Positions 35,301-43,392 of a stretch of 64,000 nucleotides of DNA are shown piece by piece. This stretch comes from Belliella aquatica. GTDB taxonomy: Bacteria; Bacteroidota; Bacteroidia; Cytophagales; Cyclobacteriaceae. The stretch is taken from the NCBI RefSeq assembly GCF_014637795.1, contig NZ_BMFD01000001.1, positions 538,523 to 602,522 on the forward strand, in the 5' to 3' direction. Position 1 is the stretch's first letter. Each line of letters begins with the position of its first letter. The notes below the pieces were generated by a model. The model made no database searches. It was not told where the DNA came from and was given only the letters and a program-made list of their open reading frames with translations. The position numbers and the translations under genes are program-made.

Positions 35301-36251
35301 ATGGAGATTTATAAAACCCAAGCCTCGATTGCCCGCAAAGGTAATTGGTTATTGTCATTAATTATTATCCTGCTCGTCACTTTCGGTGTAATGGCTGTTC
35401 TTCAAGGCCTTGCCCTTGTTCTTGTTCCACCCTTGTTTGAGATTCCTTTAGATGAATTTATGGCCACCTTGAGTGGACAAGGTAGCAATCCTAATGCACG
35501 GATGGCTTTACTTTTTGTCCAAGGTCTCGGTGCAGGTCTTGGTTTTTTTGTAGCTGCTTTATTAGTAGCCAAATTAATTGACAAGGCTGACTTGAGATGG
35601 AAACAGCAAGTGAATAGGTTTAGGTTCAGTTCTTTTATGGTGATGATTATGGTTTTGCTTGGAGGGATGATTTTCAACACCCTTCTGATCGATTGGAATG
35701 CCAATGTTCAATTCCCTGATTTTTTGTCTTCCTTGGAGGAGAAAATGAGAGCGATGGAGGATTCAGCCATGGTCTTAACAAAATACATCACTGATTTTGA
35801 TTCCTTTGCAGAGTTTCTGATGGGGATCTTGGTGATTGGAGTTTTTGCAGGCTTGGGAGAGGAGTTATTATTTCGTGGAGTCCTTCAGCCTAAGCTTCAT
35901 CTTTATACAGGGAATGCCCATGTAGGGGTATGGTTGACAGCTTTTATTTTTTCAGCGATTCACTTTCAGTTTTTTGGATTCTTTCCAAGAGTGCTTTTGG
36001 GAGCGGTATTTGGATATTTATATCTATATTCAGGAAGTTTAATATATCCTATTATTGCTCATGTTCTCAACAATACCGTGACGGTAATCTTGGTTTATAT
36101 GAATAAATTGGGTAAAGTTGAATTCAATATCGAAGAAACAGATGAAGTATCAATACCGTTAGCATTGCTTGGCCTTTTGATATTGTTAATAGGATTAAGG
36201 ATTTTCAAAGAGAAGAATAAAACTCAAATTAAAAATGGAGAATTGGATTAA
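35301..36251 (+). CDS. CPBP-family intramembrane glutamic endopeptidase
   Basis: The 316-residue membrane protein has about eight helices. The CPBP/Abi motifs are GEELLFRG (E187, E188, R192), H221 in AIHFQFF and HVLNN (H254, N257). This is the Rce1/PrsW-like glutamic protease fold. It overlaps the next gene by 17 bp. Targets are unknown. Confidence 0.92.
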   Translation: MEIYKTQASIARKGNWLLSLIIILLVTFGVMAVLQGLALVLVPPLFEIPLDEFMATLSGQGSNPNARMALLFVQGLGAGLGFFVAALLVAKLIDKADLRWKQQVNRFRFSSFMVMIMVLLGGMIFNTLLIDWNANVQFPDFLSSLEEKMRAMEDSAMVLTKYITDFDSFAEFLMGILVIGVFAGLGEELLFRGVLQPKLHLYTGNAHVGVWLTAFIFSAIHFQFFGFFPRVLLGAVFGYLYLYSGSLIYPIIAHVLNNTVTVILVYMNKLGKVEFNIEETDEVSIPLALLGLLILLIGLRIFKEKNKTQIKNGELD

Positions 36252-36441
36252 GATATTTGAAGACGCGTCACCTGTAAGAGCAGAAATTGTGAAAGGAGTC
36301 TTAGAGTCCCACGGCATCGGAGCAGTGATTCTTGACAGAAAAGAGTCTGCTTACAAAATCCATGGTTACTGCGAGGTGATGGTGCAGAAAGAGAATTCTT
36401 CAATAGCGACAAAAATAATCGAAGATGAGGTCACCTTTTAA
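36235..36441 (+). CDS. DUF2007 domain protein
   Basis: A 68-residue single-domain protein of the GlnB-like DUF2007 family (KIFEDASPVRAEIVKGVLES ... VMVQKENSSIA). Its start overlaps the CPBP gene by 17 bp and its end overlaps cdsA by 17 bp, so translation of the three is coupled. It may sense a small molecule; this is inferred from the fold only. Confidence 0.88.
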   Translation: MENWIKIFEDASPVRAEIVKGVLESHGIGAVILDRKESAYKIHGYCEVMVQKENSSIATKIIEDEVTF

Positions 36442-37282
36442 GCTCAGATCAAGATTTAATATCAATAATTACAGTAATCTCGGACAAAGGGTAATCACAG
36501 GACTTATCGGAGCATCTGCGATCGTAGCTGGGGCCTATTACAGTGAATGGCTTTATTTCATCATTTTTGGTTCGATACTTATATTTTCTCAAATGGAGTT
36601 TTACAAGCTTTCGGGCTTGGATGGTATGCTTCCTCTGAAGAGCTTTGGGACTTTCCTTGGTGTGGCTATTTTTACGCTGACATTTCTGATTGAGTTGAAG
36701 CATCTTGAGGATAAATATTATTTTCTCATTTTCCCTTTGGTCTCTTTAGTTTTCTTTATCAAGCTCTATCGAAAATCTGATAAAAAACCCTTCACAGGTG
36801 TAGCATATACTTTTCTTGGGATTTTTTATGTAGCTGTTCCATTTTCGCTGCTCAACCTAGCAGCTTTCTCAGTAGATGGTACATTTCATTACGAAATTAT
36901 CATAGGTTCTTTGGTGATACTTTGGGCATCCGATTCGGGGGCATATTTTGCAGGTACCAAATTCGGGAAGACCAAACTATTCGAAAGGGTATCTCCTAAG
37001 AAGTCTTGGGAAGGTTTTCTTGGTGGAGCGCTTTTAGCATTTACTGTAGCGTATATTTTGAGTAAATATTTTACTTCACTCGAAGAATGGCAGTGGTTTT
37101 GTATCAGTTCAATCATCATCATTGCTGGAACTTATGGGGACTTGATTGAGTCACTTTTTAAGCGAAGTATTGAGATCAAAGATTCAGGAAAAATACTTCC
37201 TGGACATGGAGGATTTATGGATCGTTTTGACGGATTGCTATTATCGGCACCATTTATAGCAGCATTTTTGAAAATCTTTTAA
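36425..37282 (+). CDS. cdsA: Phosphatidate cytidylyltransferase
   Basis: It makes CDP-diacylglycerol from phosphatidate and CTP, the entry to phospholipids. The 285-residue protein has about eight transmembrane helices. The CdsA signature is at the C-terminus: SPKKSWEGFLGG, then GDLIESLFKRSIEIKDSG and PGHGGFMDRFD. psd, a later step in phosphatidylethanolamine synthesis, lies one gene downstream. Confidence 0.96.
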   Translation: MRSPFKLRSRFNINNYSNLGQRVITGLIGASAIVAGAYYSEWLYFIIFGSILIFSQMEFYKLSGLDGMLPLKSFGTFLGVAIFTLTFLIELKHLEDKYYFLIFPLVSLVFFIKLYRKSDKKPFTGVAYTFLGIFYVAVPFSLLNLAAFSVDGTFHYEIIIGSLVILWASDSGAYFAGTKFGKTKLFERVSPKKSWEGFLGGALLAFTVAYILSKYFTSLEEWQWFCISSIIIIAGTYGDLIESLFKRSIEIKDSGKILPGHGGFMDRFDGLLLSAPFIAAFLKIF

Positions 37283-37356
37283 AAATGCCTATATCATATT
37301 GAAAATACTCGTTAATATTGTATTATAATTCAAAGCTCAACTAAAGAAACCCAAAT

Positions 37357-38634
37357 ATGGCTTACATTGAACCGGCCCCAATTAAGGATGCAGAAAATCC
37401 TTTGGAGTCAATGATGGAAAGGTTTAACCTTGCAGCTGAAAAACTAGGACTCTCAGAAGAAGTTTACAACGTCCTGAAAAACCCCGCAAAACAAGTTATC
37501 GTCTCACTTCCAATTACCATGGATAATGGAAAAATCCAGGTTTTCGAAGGAATTCGTGTGATCCATTCCAATATTCTTGGCCCTGCCAAAGGAGGAATTA
37601 GATTTGCACCAGATGTACACTTAGATGAGGTGAAAGCCCTCGCAGCATGGATGACATGGAAATGTGCGGTAGTTGACATCCCTTATGGTGGTGGTAAAGG
37701 TGGAGTAAAGTGCAATCCTAGAGAAATGTCAAAAGGTGAGATCGAAAGATTGATGAGAGCTTACACGCTCGCAATGATTGATGTATTCGGTCCAGATAAA
37801 GATATTCCTGCTCCGGACATGGGTACAGGACCTAGAGAAATGGCATGGCTGATGGATGAATATTCTAAAGCGCATGGAATGACTGTAAATGCGGTTGTTA
37901 CTGGGAAGCCGCTTGTATTGGGTGGATCTCTTGGAAGAACAGAGGCGACAGGTAGAGGCGTAATGGTTTCTGCTTTGGCAGCAATGCAGAAATTAAAAAT
38001 CAATCCATTCCAAGCGACTTGTGCAGTACAAGGATTTGGAAATGTTGGTTCATGGGCTTCTATTCTTTTGGAAGAAAGAGGCTTGAAGATTGTGGCAATC
38101 TCTGATATTTCAGGAGCGTACCACAATGAAAACGGGATCAATATTCAAGAAGCGATTGCTTATAGAGATGGAAATAATGGTACTTTAGAAGGTTTCAAAG
38201 GAGCAGAAAAAATGGCAGATGCTATGGAGCTTTTAGAACTTGAAGTCGACGTTTTGGTGCCAGCAGCGGTAGAAGATGTGATTACGATTCACAATGTGGA
38301 TAGAATCAAAGCTAAGCTAATTGTAGAAGGTGCAAATGGACCTACTTCGGCCAAAGCAGATGCAATCATCAATGAAAAAGGAATTATGGCTGTTCCAGAT
38401 ATACTTGCAAACGCAGGAGGTGTAACAGTTTCCTATTTCGAATGGGTACAGAATAGATTAGGTTACAAGTGGACTGCAGAAAGAGTCAATCGAAGATCTG
38501 ATAGGATCATGAAGGATGCATTTGACCATGTATATGAAGCCTCTATCAAATATGATGTTCCTATGAGAATAGCCGCATATATCGTCGCAATTGATAAAGT
38601 AGCAAAAACTTATACCTACAGAGGGGGCTTCTAA
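37357..38634 (+). CDS. gdhA: Glutamate dehydrogenase (Glu/Leu/Phe/Val family)
   Basis: The 425-residue enzyme interconverts glutamate and 2-oxoglutarate plus ammonia. Seen are GGIRFAPDV, the catalytic Lys region (MTWKCAVVDIPYGGGKGGV), and the NAD(P) fold (VQGFGNVGSWA). The exact cofactor preference is not assigned here. A strong terminator separates it from psd. Confidence 0.95.
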   Translation: MAYIEPAPIKDAENPLESMMERFNLAAEKLGLSEEVYNVLKNPAKQVIVSLPITMDNGKIQVFEGIRVIHSNILGPAKGGIRFAPDVHLDEVKALAAWMTWKCAVVDIPYGGGKGGVKCNPREMSKGEIERLMRAYTLAMIDVFGPDKDIPAPDMGTGPREMAWLMDEYSKAHGMTVNAVVTGKPLVLGGSLGRTEATGRGVMVSALAAMQKLKINPFQATCAVQGFGNVGSWASILLEERGLKIVAISDISGAYHNENGINIQEAIAYRDGNNGTLEGFKGAEKMADAMELLELEVDVLVPAAVEDVITIHNVDRIKAKLIVEGANGPTSAKADAIINEKGIMAVPDILANAGGVTVSYFEWVQNRLGYKWTAERVNRRSDRIMKDAFDHVYEASIKYDVPMRIAAYIVAIDKVAKTYTYRGGF

Positions 38635-38663
38635 GAGCTTCAAAAGAAAGTTTGTTATATTTG

Positions 38664-38696
38664 AGGTGTGGAAGTCAAACTTTCACACCTTTTTAC
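38664..38696 (+). terminator. Intrinsic terminator after gdhA
   Basis: A perfect 12-bp stem (AGGTGTGGAAGT with ACTTTCACACCT, one G-U) closes a CAA triloop and is followed by TTTTTA. It ends 20 bp before the psd ATG. Confidence 0.85.
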
Positions 38697-38715
38697 ATTA
38701 GAAAAATATATAATT

Positions 38716-39375
38716 ATGTCGATACATCGTGAGGGAAGATCCCTGTTATTTTGGTTGCTCTTGATACTTTCCGCGGGCAATTATGCTCTATATTATTATT
38801 TCCCTAGTCAAGAGCTACTATTAAACTTGGTTTTACTTATAAGTGTAGTATTTTACTTGATTGTTTTACAGTTTTTCAGAAATCCATTTGTGCCAATCAG
38901 GCAGGATGATGGGATGATTTATGCACCAGCTGACGGTAAGGTTGTTGTGATTGAAGAAACTGTAGAGGATGAATATTTGAAGGAAAAAAGAAAGCAAATT
39001 TCCATTTTTATGTCTCCCTTTAATGTCCATGTCAATCGCTCTCCTATGGCGGGAGTTGTGGAATATTTCAAATATCATCCAGGAAAATATCTTGTAGCTT
39101 GGCATCCAAAATCCAGCTTCGAAAATGAAAGAACCACCATGGTGATCAAAGGAACAGATGGAACGAAAGTTCTTGTAAGACAGATTGCTGGAGCTTTAGC
39201 AAGAAGAATCAAGTGGTATGTATCAGAAAGCACCCCGCTTCAGCAATGTGGCGAATTCGGATTTATCAAGTTTGGCTCAAGAGTTGATGTTTTCTTGCCA
39301 CTAGATGCAGAAGTATTGGTCAATATGGATCAAAAAACAAAAGGAGGAAAAACGCCTATAGCAAGGTTGAAATAG
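38716..39375 (+). CDS. psd: Phosphatidylserine decarboxylase proenzyme (short type)
   Basis: It converts phosphatidylserine to phosphatidylethanolamine. The 219-residue form has two N-terminal transmembrane helices (about 9-52). Self-cleavage occurs at the GS pair in IKFGSRVDVF (G187-S188), giving the pyruvoyl alpha chain. The frame goes back to a non-ATG start at 38668 that overlaps the gdhA terminator, so the ATG at 38716 is chosen. Confidence 0.95.
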   Translation: MSIHREGRSLLFWLLLILSAGNYALYYYFPSQELLLNLVLLISVVFYLIVLQFFRNPFVPIRQDDGMIYAPADGKVVVIEETVEDEYLKEKRKQISIFMSPFNVHVNRSPMAGVVEYFKYHPGKYLVAWHPKSSFENERTTMVIKGTDGTKVLVRQIAGALARRIKWYVSESTPLQQCGEFGFIKFGSRVDVFLPLDAEVLVNMDQKTKGGKTPIARLK

Positions 39376-39439
39376 AGCAAATATTTTCCGCAATGACATC
39401 AGTATACAATTTTATCATAAATAATCTTGCGGATAAAAT

Positions 39440-39501
39440 TGTCAACTAGGCGCACAAGTGTCAACTGCTAACGGTCCACAGCCGTCCGTCCACAGTAGCT
39501 G
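39440..39501 (+). repeat. GTCAA/GGTCCAC degenerate intergenic repeat, copy 2
   Basis: Words TGTCAACT, ACGGTCCACAG and CCGTCCGTCCACAG follow each other in the gene-free psd downstream region. They are related to the minus-strand copy at 6668-6710. A nearby 9-mer AGGCGCACA also occurs near 49187. Confidence 0.4.
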
Positions 39502-39587
39502 GAGAGAAAATCAATACTGCATTATTTTGAGCAGCTACCGATAATAAATCTGTACCCAAAACAGCTAATCAAAAAATATACAAATTA

Positions 39588-39641
39588 AAAACAAAGGTTT
39601 CAAAGAGGGCATTACAGTTCTTTTTGAAACCTTTGTTTTCG
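39588..39641. terminator. Long-stem bidirectional terminator
   Basis: AAAACAAAGGTTTCAAA pairs with TTTGAAACCTTTGTTTT, a long AT-rich stem with a mid-size loop, between convergent psd and the gene at 39674. Confidence 0.75.
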
Positions 39642-39673
39642 TTGTGATTAAATATTTATTGTTCTTGGCAAGA

Positions 39674-40147
39674 CTAGTTGATGAATTTTCCTTTGACTTT
39701 TTTCCAATACAGATAACCAAAGGTTAGTGTGGAGAGGAAGAAAATAAGTGTTGTCCATTCGTAAGACCTTTTATCAGATTTCTTTTCTACGATTTCGGAA
39801 TCTTTTTCTAGTAAAGCTCTTTTCAAAGTTGCGATTTCTCTTTCCTGCTTTTGTGAGATGAATTTGTAATCATTCTTTTCGTAGGTAATTTCAGTCTTTT
39901 CAATATCACTGAGCATCCGCAATTCCTCCATAATCTGATTGTCTTTTTGTATGATTCTTTCCATCCAATTGTTGGTTTCGATCATGTCTTTTTTTGTCCT
40001 ATTGCCAAAAATGCCAGATTTTTTGCTCTCCGCATTTTGCCATTGTTGATGTAAAGCTTGTCTGTCTTGCAACATTTTATCAAGCTTGGCTTGAGCAAAA
40101 AGATTGAAAGGGAGGGATAATAAGATTATAAGTATTAATTTTTTCAT
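39674..40147 (-). CDS. Exported coiled-coil protein with C-terminal membrane anchor
   Basis: The 157-residue product has a signal peptide (about 1-19), a Gln/Glu/Lys-rich coiled-coil region (about 20-122) and a C-terminal transmembrane helix (WTTLIFFLSTLTFGYLYW) with a basic end. Some related proteins carry an SH3-like domain, but none is visible here. I do not recognise the family. Confidence 0.7.
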   Translation of the reverse strand: MKKLILIILLSLPFNLFAQAKLDKMLQDRQALHQQWQNAESKKSGIFGNRTKKDMIETNNWMERIIQKDNQIMEELRMLSDIEKTEITYEKNDYKFISQKQEREIATLKRALLEKDSEIVEKKSDKRSYEWTTLIFFLSTLTFGYLYWKKVKGKFIN

Positions 40148-40213
40148 GAGTATAAAATTCTTCTATACCCCAAAATCAAATAATGTGCCGATCACAACAC
40201 TATCATAATTTAC

Positions 40214-40591
40214 TTAACGCATCTTCATCTTTTTACCAGCACGTCTTTTGAATGTACCGGCTCTTCTCTTGTTGTTTGTATAAAAATTGTAGAGGAAATT
40301 GACTGCAAAAACCGCAATTGTCAAAGGTATAAAAAAACCGGGAGCCATAGATTTTATCCCCAAAAGAATAAATAGGGATGCGATTGACCCCATCTTAAAT
40401 GAAGTATGACTTTCAGGATAGATTTTATTAACCAAATACAAGCTCAGAATTTCAATAAATGCTACTGCAATTATCAAATAAGTAAGCATCTGCTTCATGG
40501 TCGTATCACCAGACCAAACGACCCAAGCTAAGCCAGCTGCAACAAGAATTAAACTTAAGGACTGAATAGAAGTATTTAATCTTTCTCTCAT
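40214..40591 (-). CDS. Small integral membrane protein, hypothetical
   Basis: The 125-residue protein has four predicted transmembrane helices and a strongly basic C-terminus (NNKRRAGTFKRRAGKKMKMR). Function is unknown. It is followed by the coiled-coil membrane protein gene on the same strand after 66 bp. Confidence 0.7.
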   Translation of the reverse strand: MRERLNTSIQSLSLILVAAGLAWVVWSGDTTMKQMLTYLIIAVAFIEILSLYLVNKIYPESHTSFKMGSIASLFILLGIKSMAPGFFIPLTIAVFAVNFLYNFYTNNKRRAGTFKRRAGKKMKMR

Positions 40592-40654
40592 AGTGGGGTG
40601 TTTTGGGTTTGAATAAAAAAGATAGGTATTAAATCCTTTAAATGCAATTTGACT

Positions 40655-40707
40655 TATTGAATAAAAAAGGTATGGCTTTGAATGAATATGTCAATCAAAG
40701 CCATACC
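40655..40707 (-). terminator. Terminator of the DPP IV gene
   Basis: On the minus strand GGTATGGCTTTGA pairs with TCAAAGCCATACC (13 bp, 13-nt loop), followed by a T-run. It lies 144 nt past the stop codon. Confidence 0.78.
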
Positions 40708-40850
40708 ATCATTTAGAAATATCTATTTTCCACTGGAAGCGACTTAAAGTAATGTATAATATTTATTTGTAGCTTCTGTGGGCGATTTTCCGCATGATTA
40801 TAAGTGAAATATTCAAATACTGGTATTATAGCGGATAATCATTTTCATTT

Positions 40851-43031
40851 TTATAATTTATTCTTGATAAAATCAGTCATCATGTTGTACAAGTGCCAAC
40901 TTGTGTTGCCTCCTGAAATACCATGATTTCTGTTGGGATAATAAAAGGAGTCAAACTGTTTGTCTGCTTTAATCAATGCATCCACCAAATCAACCGCATT
41001 TTGGAAATGCACATTGTCATCACCTGTTCCGTGGATCAACAGTAAGTTGCCCTTCAGTTTATTCACATGCGTTATAGGGCTATTGTCGTCGTAACCCGCA
41101 GCATTGAGTTGTGGTGTTTGTAAATATCGTTCTGTGTAGATGGTGTCATAGTATCTCCAAGTAGTCACAGGAGCTACTGCAATAGCAGATTTGAAAACAT
41201 CATTTCCGATCATCAAGGCAAGCGAAGACATGTAGCCCCCATAAGACCAGCCCCAAATTCCAATTCTTCCCTTGTCAACATAAGGCAATGTTCCCAGGTG
41301 TTTTGCTCCCGCAATTTGATCCTCTACTTCGATTTTACCCAAATTGGCGTAAGTGCTATGTTTGAAATCTCTACCTCTTGCTCCTGTGCCTCTGTTGTCT
41401 ACACAAACTACAATGTAGCCTTCAGCAGCAAGGTGATGATGCCAGAAATCACGCGTTCCTCCCCAAGAATTGGTTACGTTTTGAGAGCCAGGCCCTCCAT
41501 ATACGTACATCAATACAGGATATTTTTTTGTAGGGTCAAAATCAGCAGGCTTAATCATGTATGCATTCAAAGAGGTGCCTTCTACAGTTTTGAAATCGAA
41601 AAATTCCTTCTCTGAGATGGCAAAGTTTTTCAATTTATCCTTCAACTCCTGATTATCTTCTAATACTTGCAGTTGCTTTCCTGAAGCGTGGTTTAAAGTG
41701 ACTTTTGATGGAGAGTTTGCATCGCTGTGATAACCGATATAATATTTGAAATCCTTGCTCATGTTGACTGAATGAGTACCTTTTTCAGGGGTAAGAATTT
41801 TTTTACCTTTTCCATCCATGTTAATGACATACAGGTTTCTTTCCAATGGTGAAGCTTCAGTGGAAATGAAATAGATTTTCTTTCCTTTTTCATCTACACC
41901 TACCATGCTGCTTACTTCCCACTTCCCAGAAGTCACCTGACGGATCAACTTCCCACTTTCTTCATGGTGATAGATATGTTTGAAACCATCTTGCTCAGAA
42001 GTTCTAATGAACCCTTTGTTGTCCTTTAAGAAATAAAGGTTATCGTTATAATTCAAATCCACGTAGGTGTCAGATTTCTCCTGTAAGACTAATTTACTAT
42101 CTCCAGTAGCAGTATTTGCATAAAGTAAGTCAAGCTGGTTTTGTAGCCTGTTCAATCTCAAATAGGCTAGTGTATTAGAATTACTTGTCCAATAAATCCT
42201 TGGCAAATAAATGTCTTTTTCTTCTCCTGAATTAACATTTATCGTTTTTTGTGAAGCTAAATCATAAACATGGATACTTACTTCTGCATTTTTCTCTCCA
42301 GCCTTAGGATATTTGAATTTGTAATCCTGAGGATAAAGTTCCCCCCAAGTTTGCATGTTGAATTCTGGGACATCATTTTCATCGAATCGGATAAATGCTA
42401 ATTTTTTTCCGTCAGGTGACCAATCAAAGGCCTTTGCCATTGAGAACTCTTCTTCATAAACCCAATCAGCAGAACCATTTATGATGTGATTCCATTTTCC
42501 ATCTTGCGTCACTTGAGTTATTTTGTTACTTGCTAACTCTACGAAAAACAGGTTGTTGTCTTTCACATAAGCCACTTTGTCGTTGTCTGGAGAAAGACTT
42601 GCATACATAATTTTCGCTCCATCGATCAAGAGTTGTGCTTCTCCAGTCGCGAGGTCGACAAGGTGATAGATACTTTTACTAGATCTTCTGTATATTCTTT
42701 CAGTAGAAGAGGCGATCAGTGCTTTTGTTTCGTCAGAATTAAAACTGTAGGATGAGAAGTTCACTCCAATTTTAGCACCATCGATTAGTGTTTGTTCAAC
42801 CTTGCCTGTGGCTACATTGATTTTCACCACGGATGAGCCATTGGCTCCACGAACGAGGGAACTGTAATATTGCCCATCATTCATCCAATTGATCCCGTAT
42901 ACTGATTTTGCTGAGAAAGTATTGGATTTAAAAACATCCTCTAGGCTAATCTTTTTTTTGTCCTGAGCGAATGCGCCGATACTGAAGAGCATGACTAAAG
43001 CAGTACTCAAAATTCTATTCAATAGATACAT
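40851..43031 (-). CDS. Dipeptidyl peptidase IV (S9 family)
   Basis: The 726-residue secreted serine peptidase removes X-Pro dipeptides. A signal peptide (about 1-22) is followed by the eight-blade propeller (DPPIV_N) with the Glu motif YEEEFSM. The C-terminal alpha/beta hydrolase has the catalytic Ser in GWSYGG (S596), Asp in HGTGDDNVHF (about 671-672) and His in NRNHG (about 703). It is divergent from the SusC gene. Confidence 0.95.
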   Translation of the reverse strand: MYLLNRILSTALVMLFSIGAFAQDKKKISLEDVFKSNTFSAKSVYGINWMNDGQYYSSLVRGANGSSVVKINVATGKVEQTLIDGAKIGVNFSSYSFNSDETKALIASSTERIYRRSSKSIYHLVDLATGEAQLLIDGAKIMYASLSPDNDKVAYVKDNNLFFVELASNKITQVTQDGKWNHIINGSADWVYEEEFSMAKAFDWSPDGKKLAFIRFDENDVPEFNMQTWGELYPQDYKFKYPKAGEKNAEVSIHVYDLASQKTINVNSGEEKDIYLPRIYWTSNSNTLAYLRLNRLQNQLDLLYANTATGDSKLVLQEKSDTYVDLNYNDNLYFLKDNKGFIRTSEQDGFKHIYHHEESGKLIRQVTSGKWEVSSMVGVDEKGKKIYFISTEASPLERNLYVINMDGKGKKILTPEKGTHSVNMSKDFKYYIGYHSDANSPSKVTLNHASGKQLQVLEDNQELKDKLKNFAISEKEFFDFKTVEGTSLNAYMIKPADFDPTKKYPVLMYVYGGPGSQNVTNSWGGTRDFWHHHLAAEGYIVVCVDNRGTGARGRDFKHSTYANLGKIEVEDQIAGAKHLGTLPYVDKGRIGIWGWSYGGYMSSLALMIGNDVFKSAIAVAPVTTWRYYDTIYTERYLQTPQLNAAGYDDNSPITHVNKLKGNLLLIHGTGDDNVHFQNAVDLVDALIKADKQFDSFYYPNRNHGISGGNTSWHLYNMMTDFIKNKL

Positions 43032-43392
43032 ATTATTTTTATGAGTTTATTTTCTAAGTGCTAAATTAGAGAAAAGCCAGACTTAATTGCTAACCTCTGA
43101 TCAAATTGAGTTTAGAGATATATAAATAAAGTCTTGCAGAACTATTAAGGTTATGTAAAAAACATTTTCTGATTGTACCTGAATAGTCTAATTATTTAGT
43201 GCTTATAAACCTGATTTAGTTTAAACCAAAATTTAAGCTTTTTACACCATTAAAATAAAAAACGAGCAAATTTCCACCTATTGAAGTTAATAATTGTGAA
43301 ATTTTTGAATTAGCTCTCTTATATTTAAGGTCTAGTATAGAATTGATCGAGTGGTCAATTTCTAATTAAATTAAATTAATCCCACAAAATTT
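43032..43392. other. Promoter region between DPP IV and SusC genes
   Basis: No gene. AT-rich DNA with a TATATTTA box at 43320-43327 (a one-base variant of TAnnTTTG) and an imperfect palindrome at 43341-43360 (AATTGATC, 4 bp, GGTCAATT). The palindrome could be an operator in the SusC leader. Confidence 0.4.
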
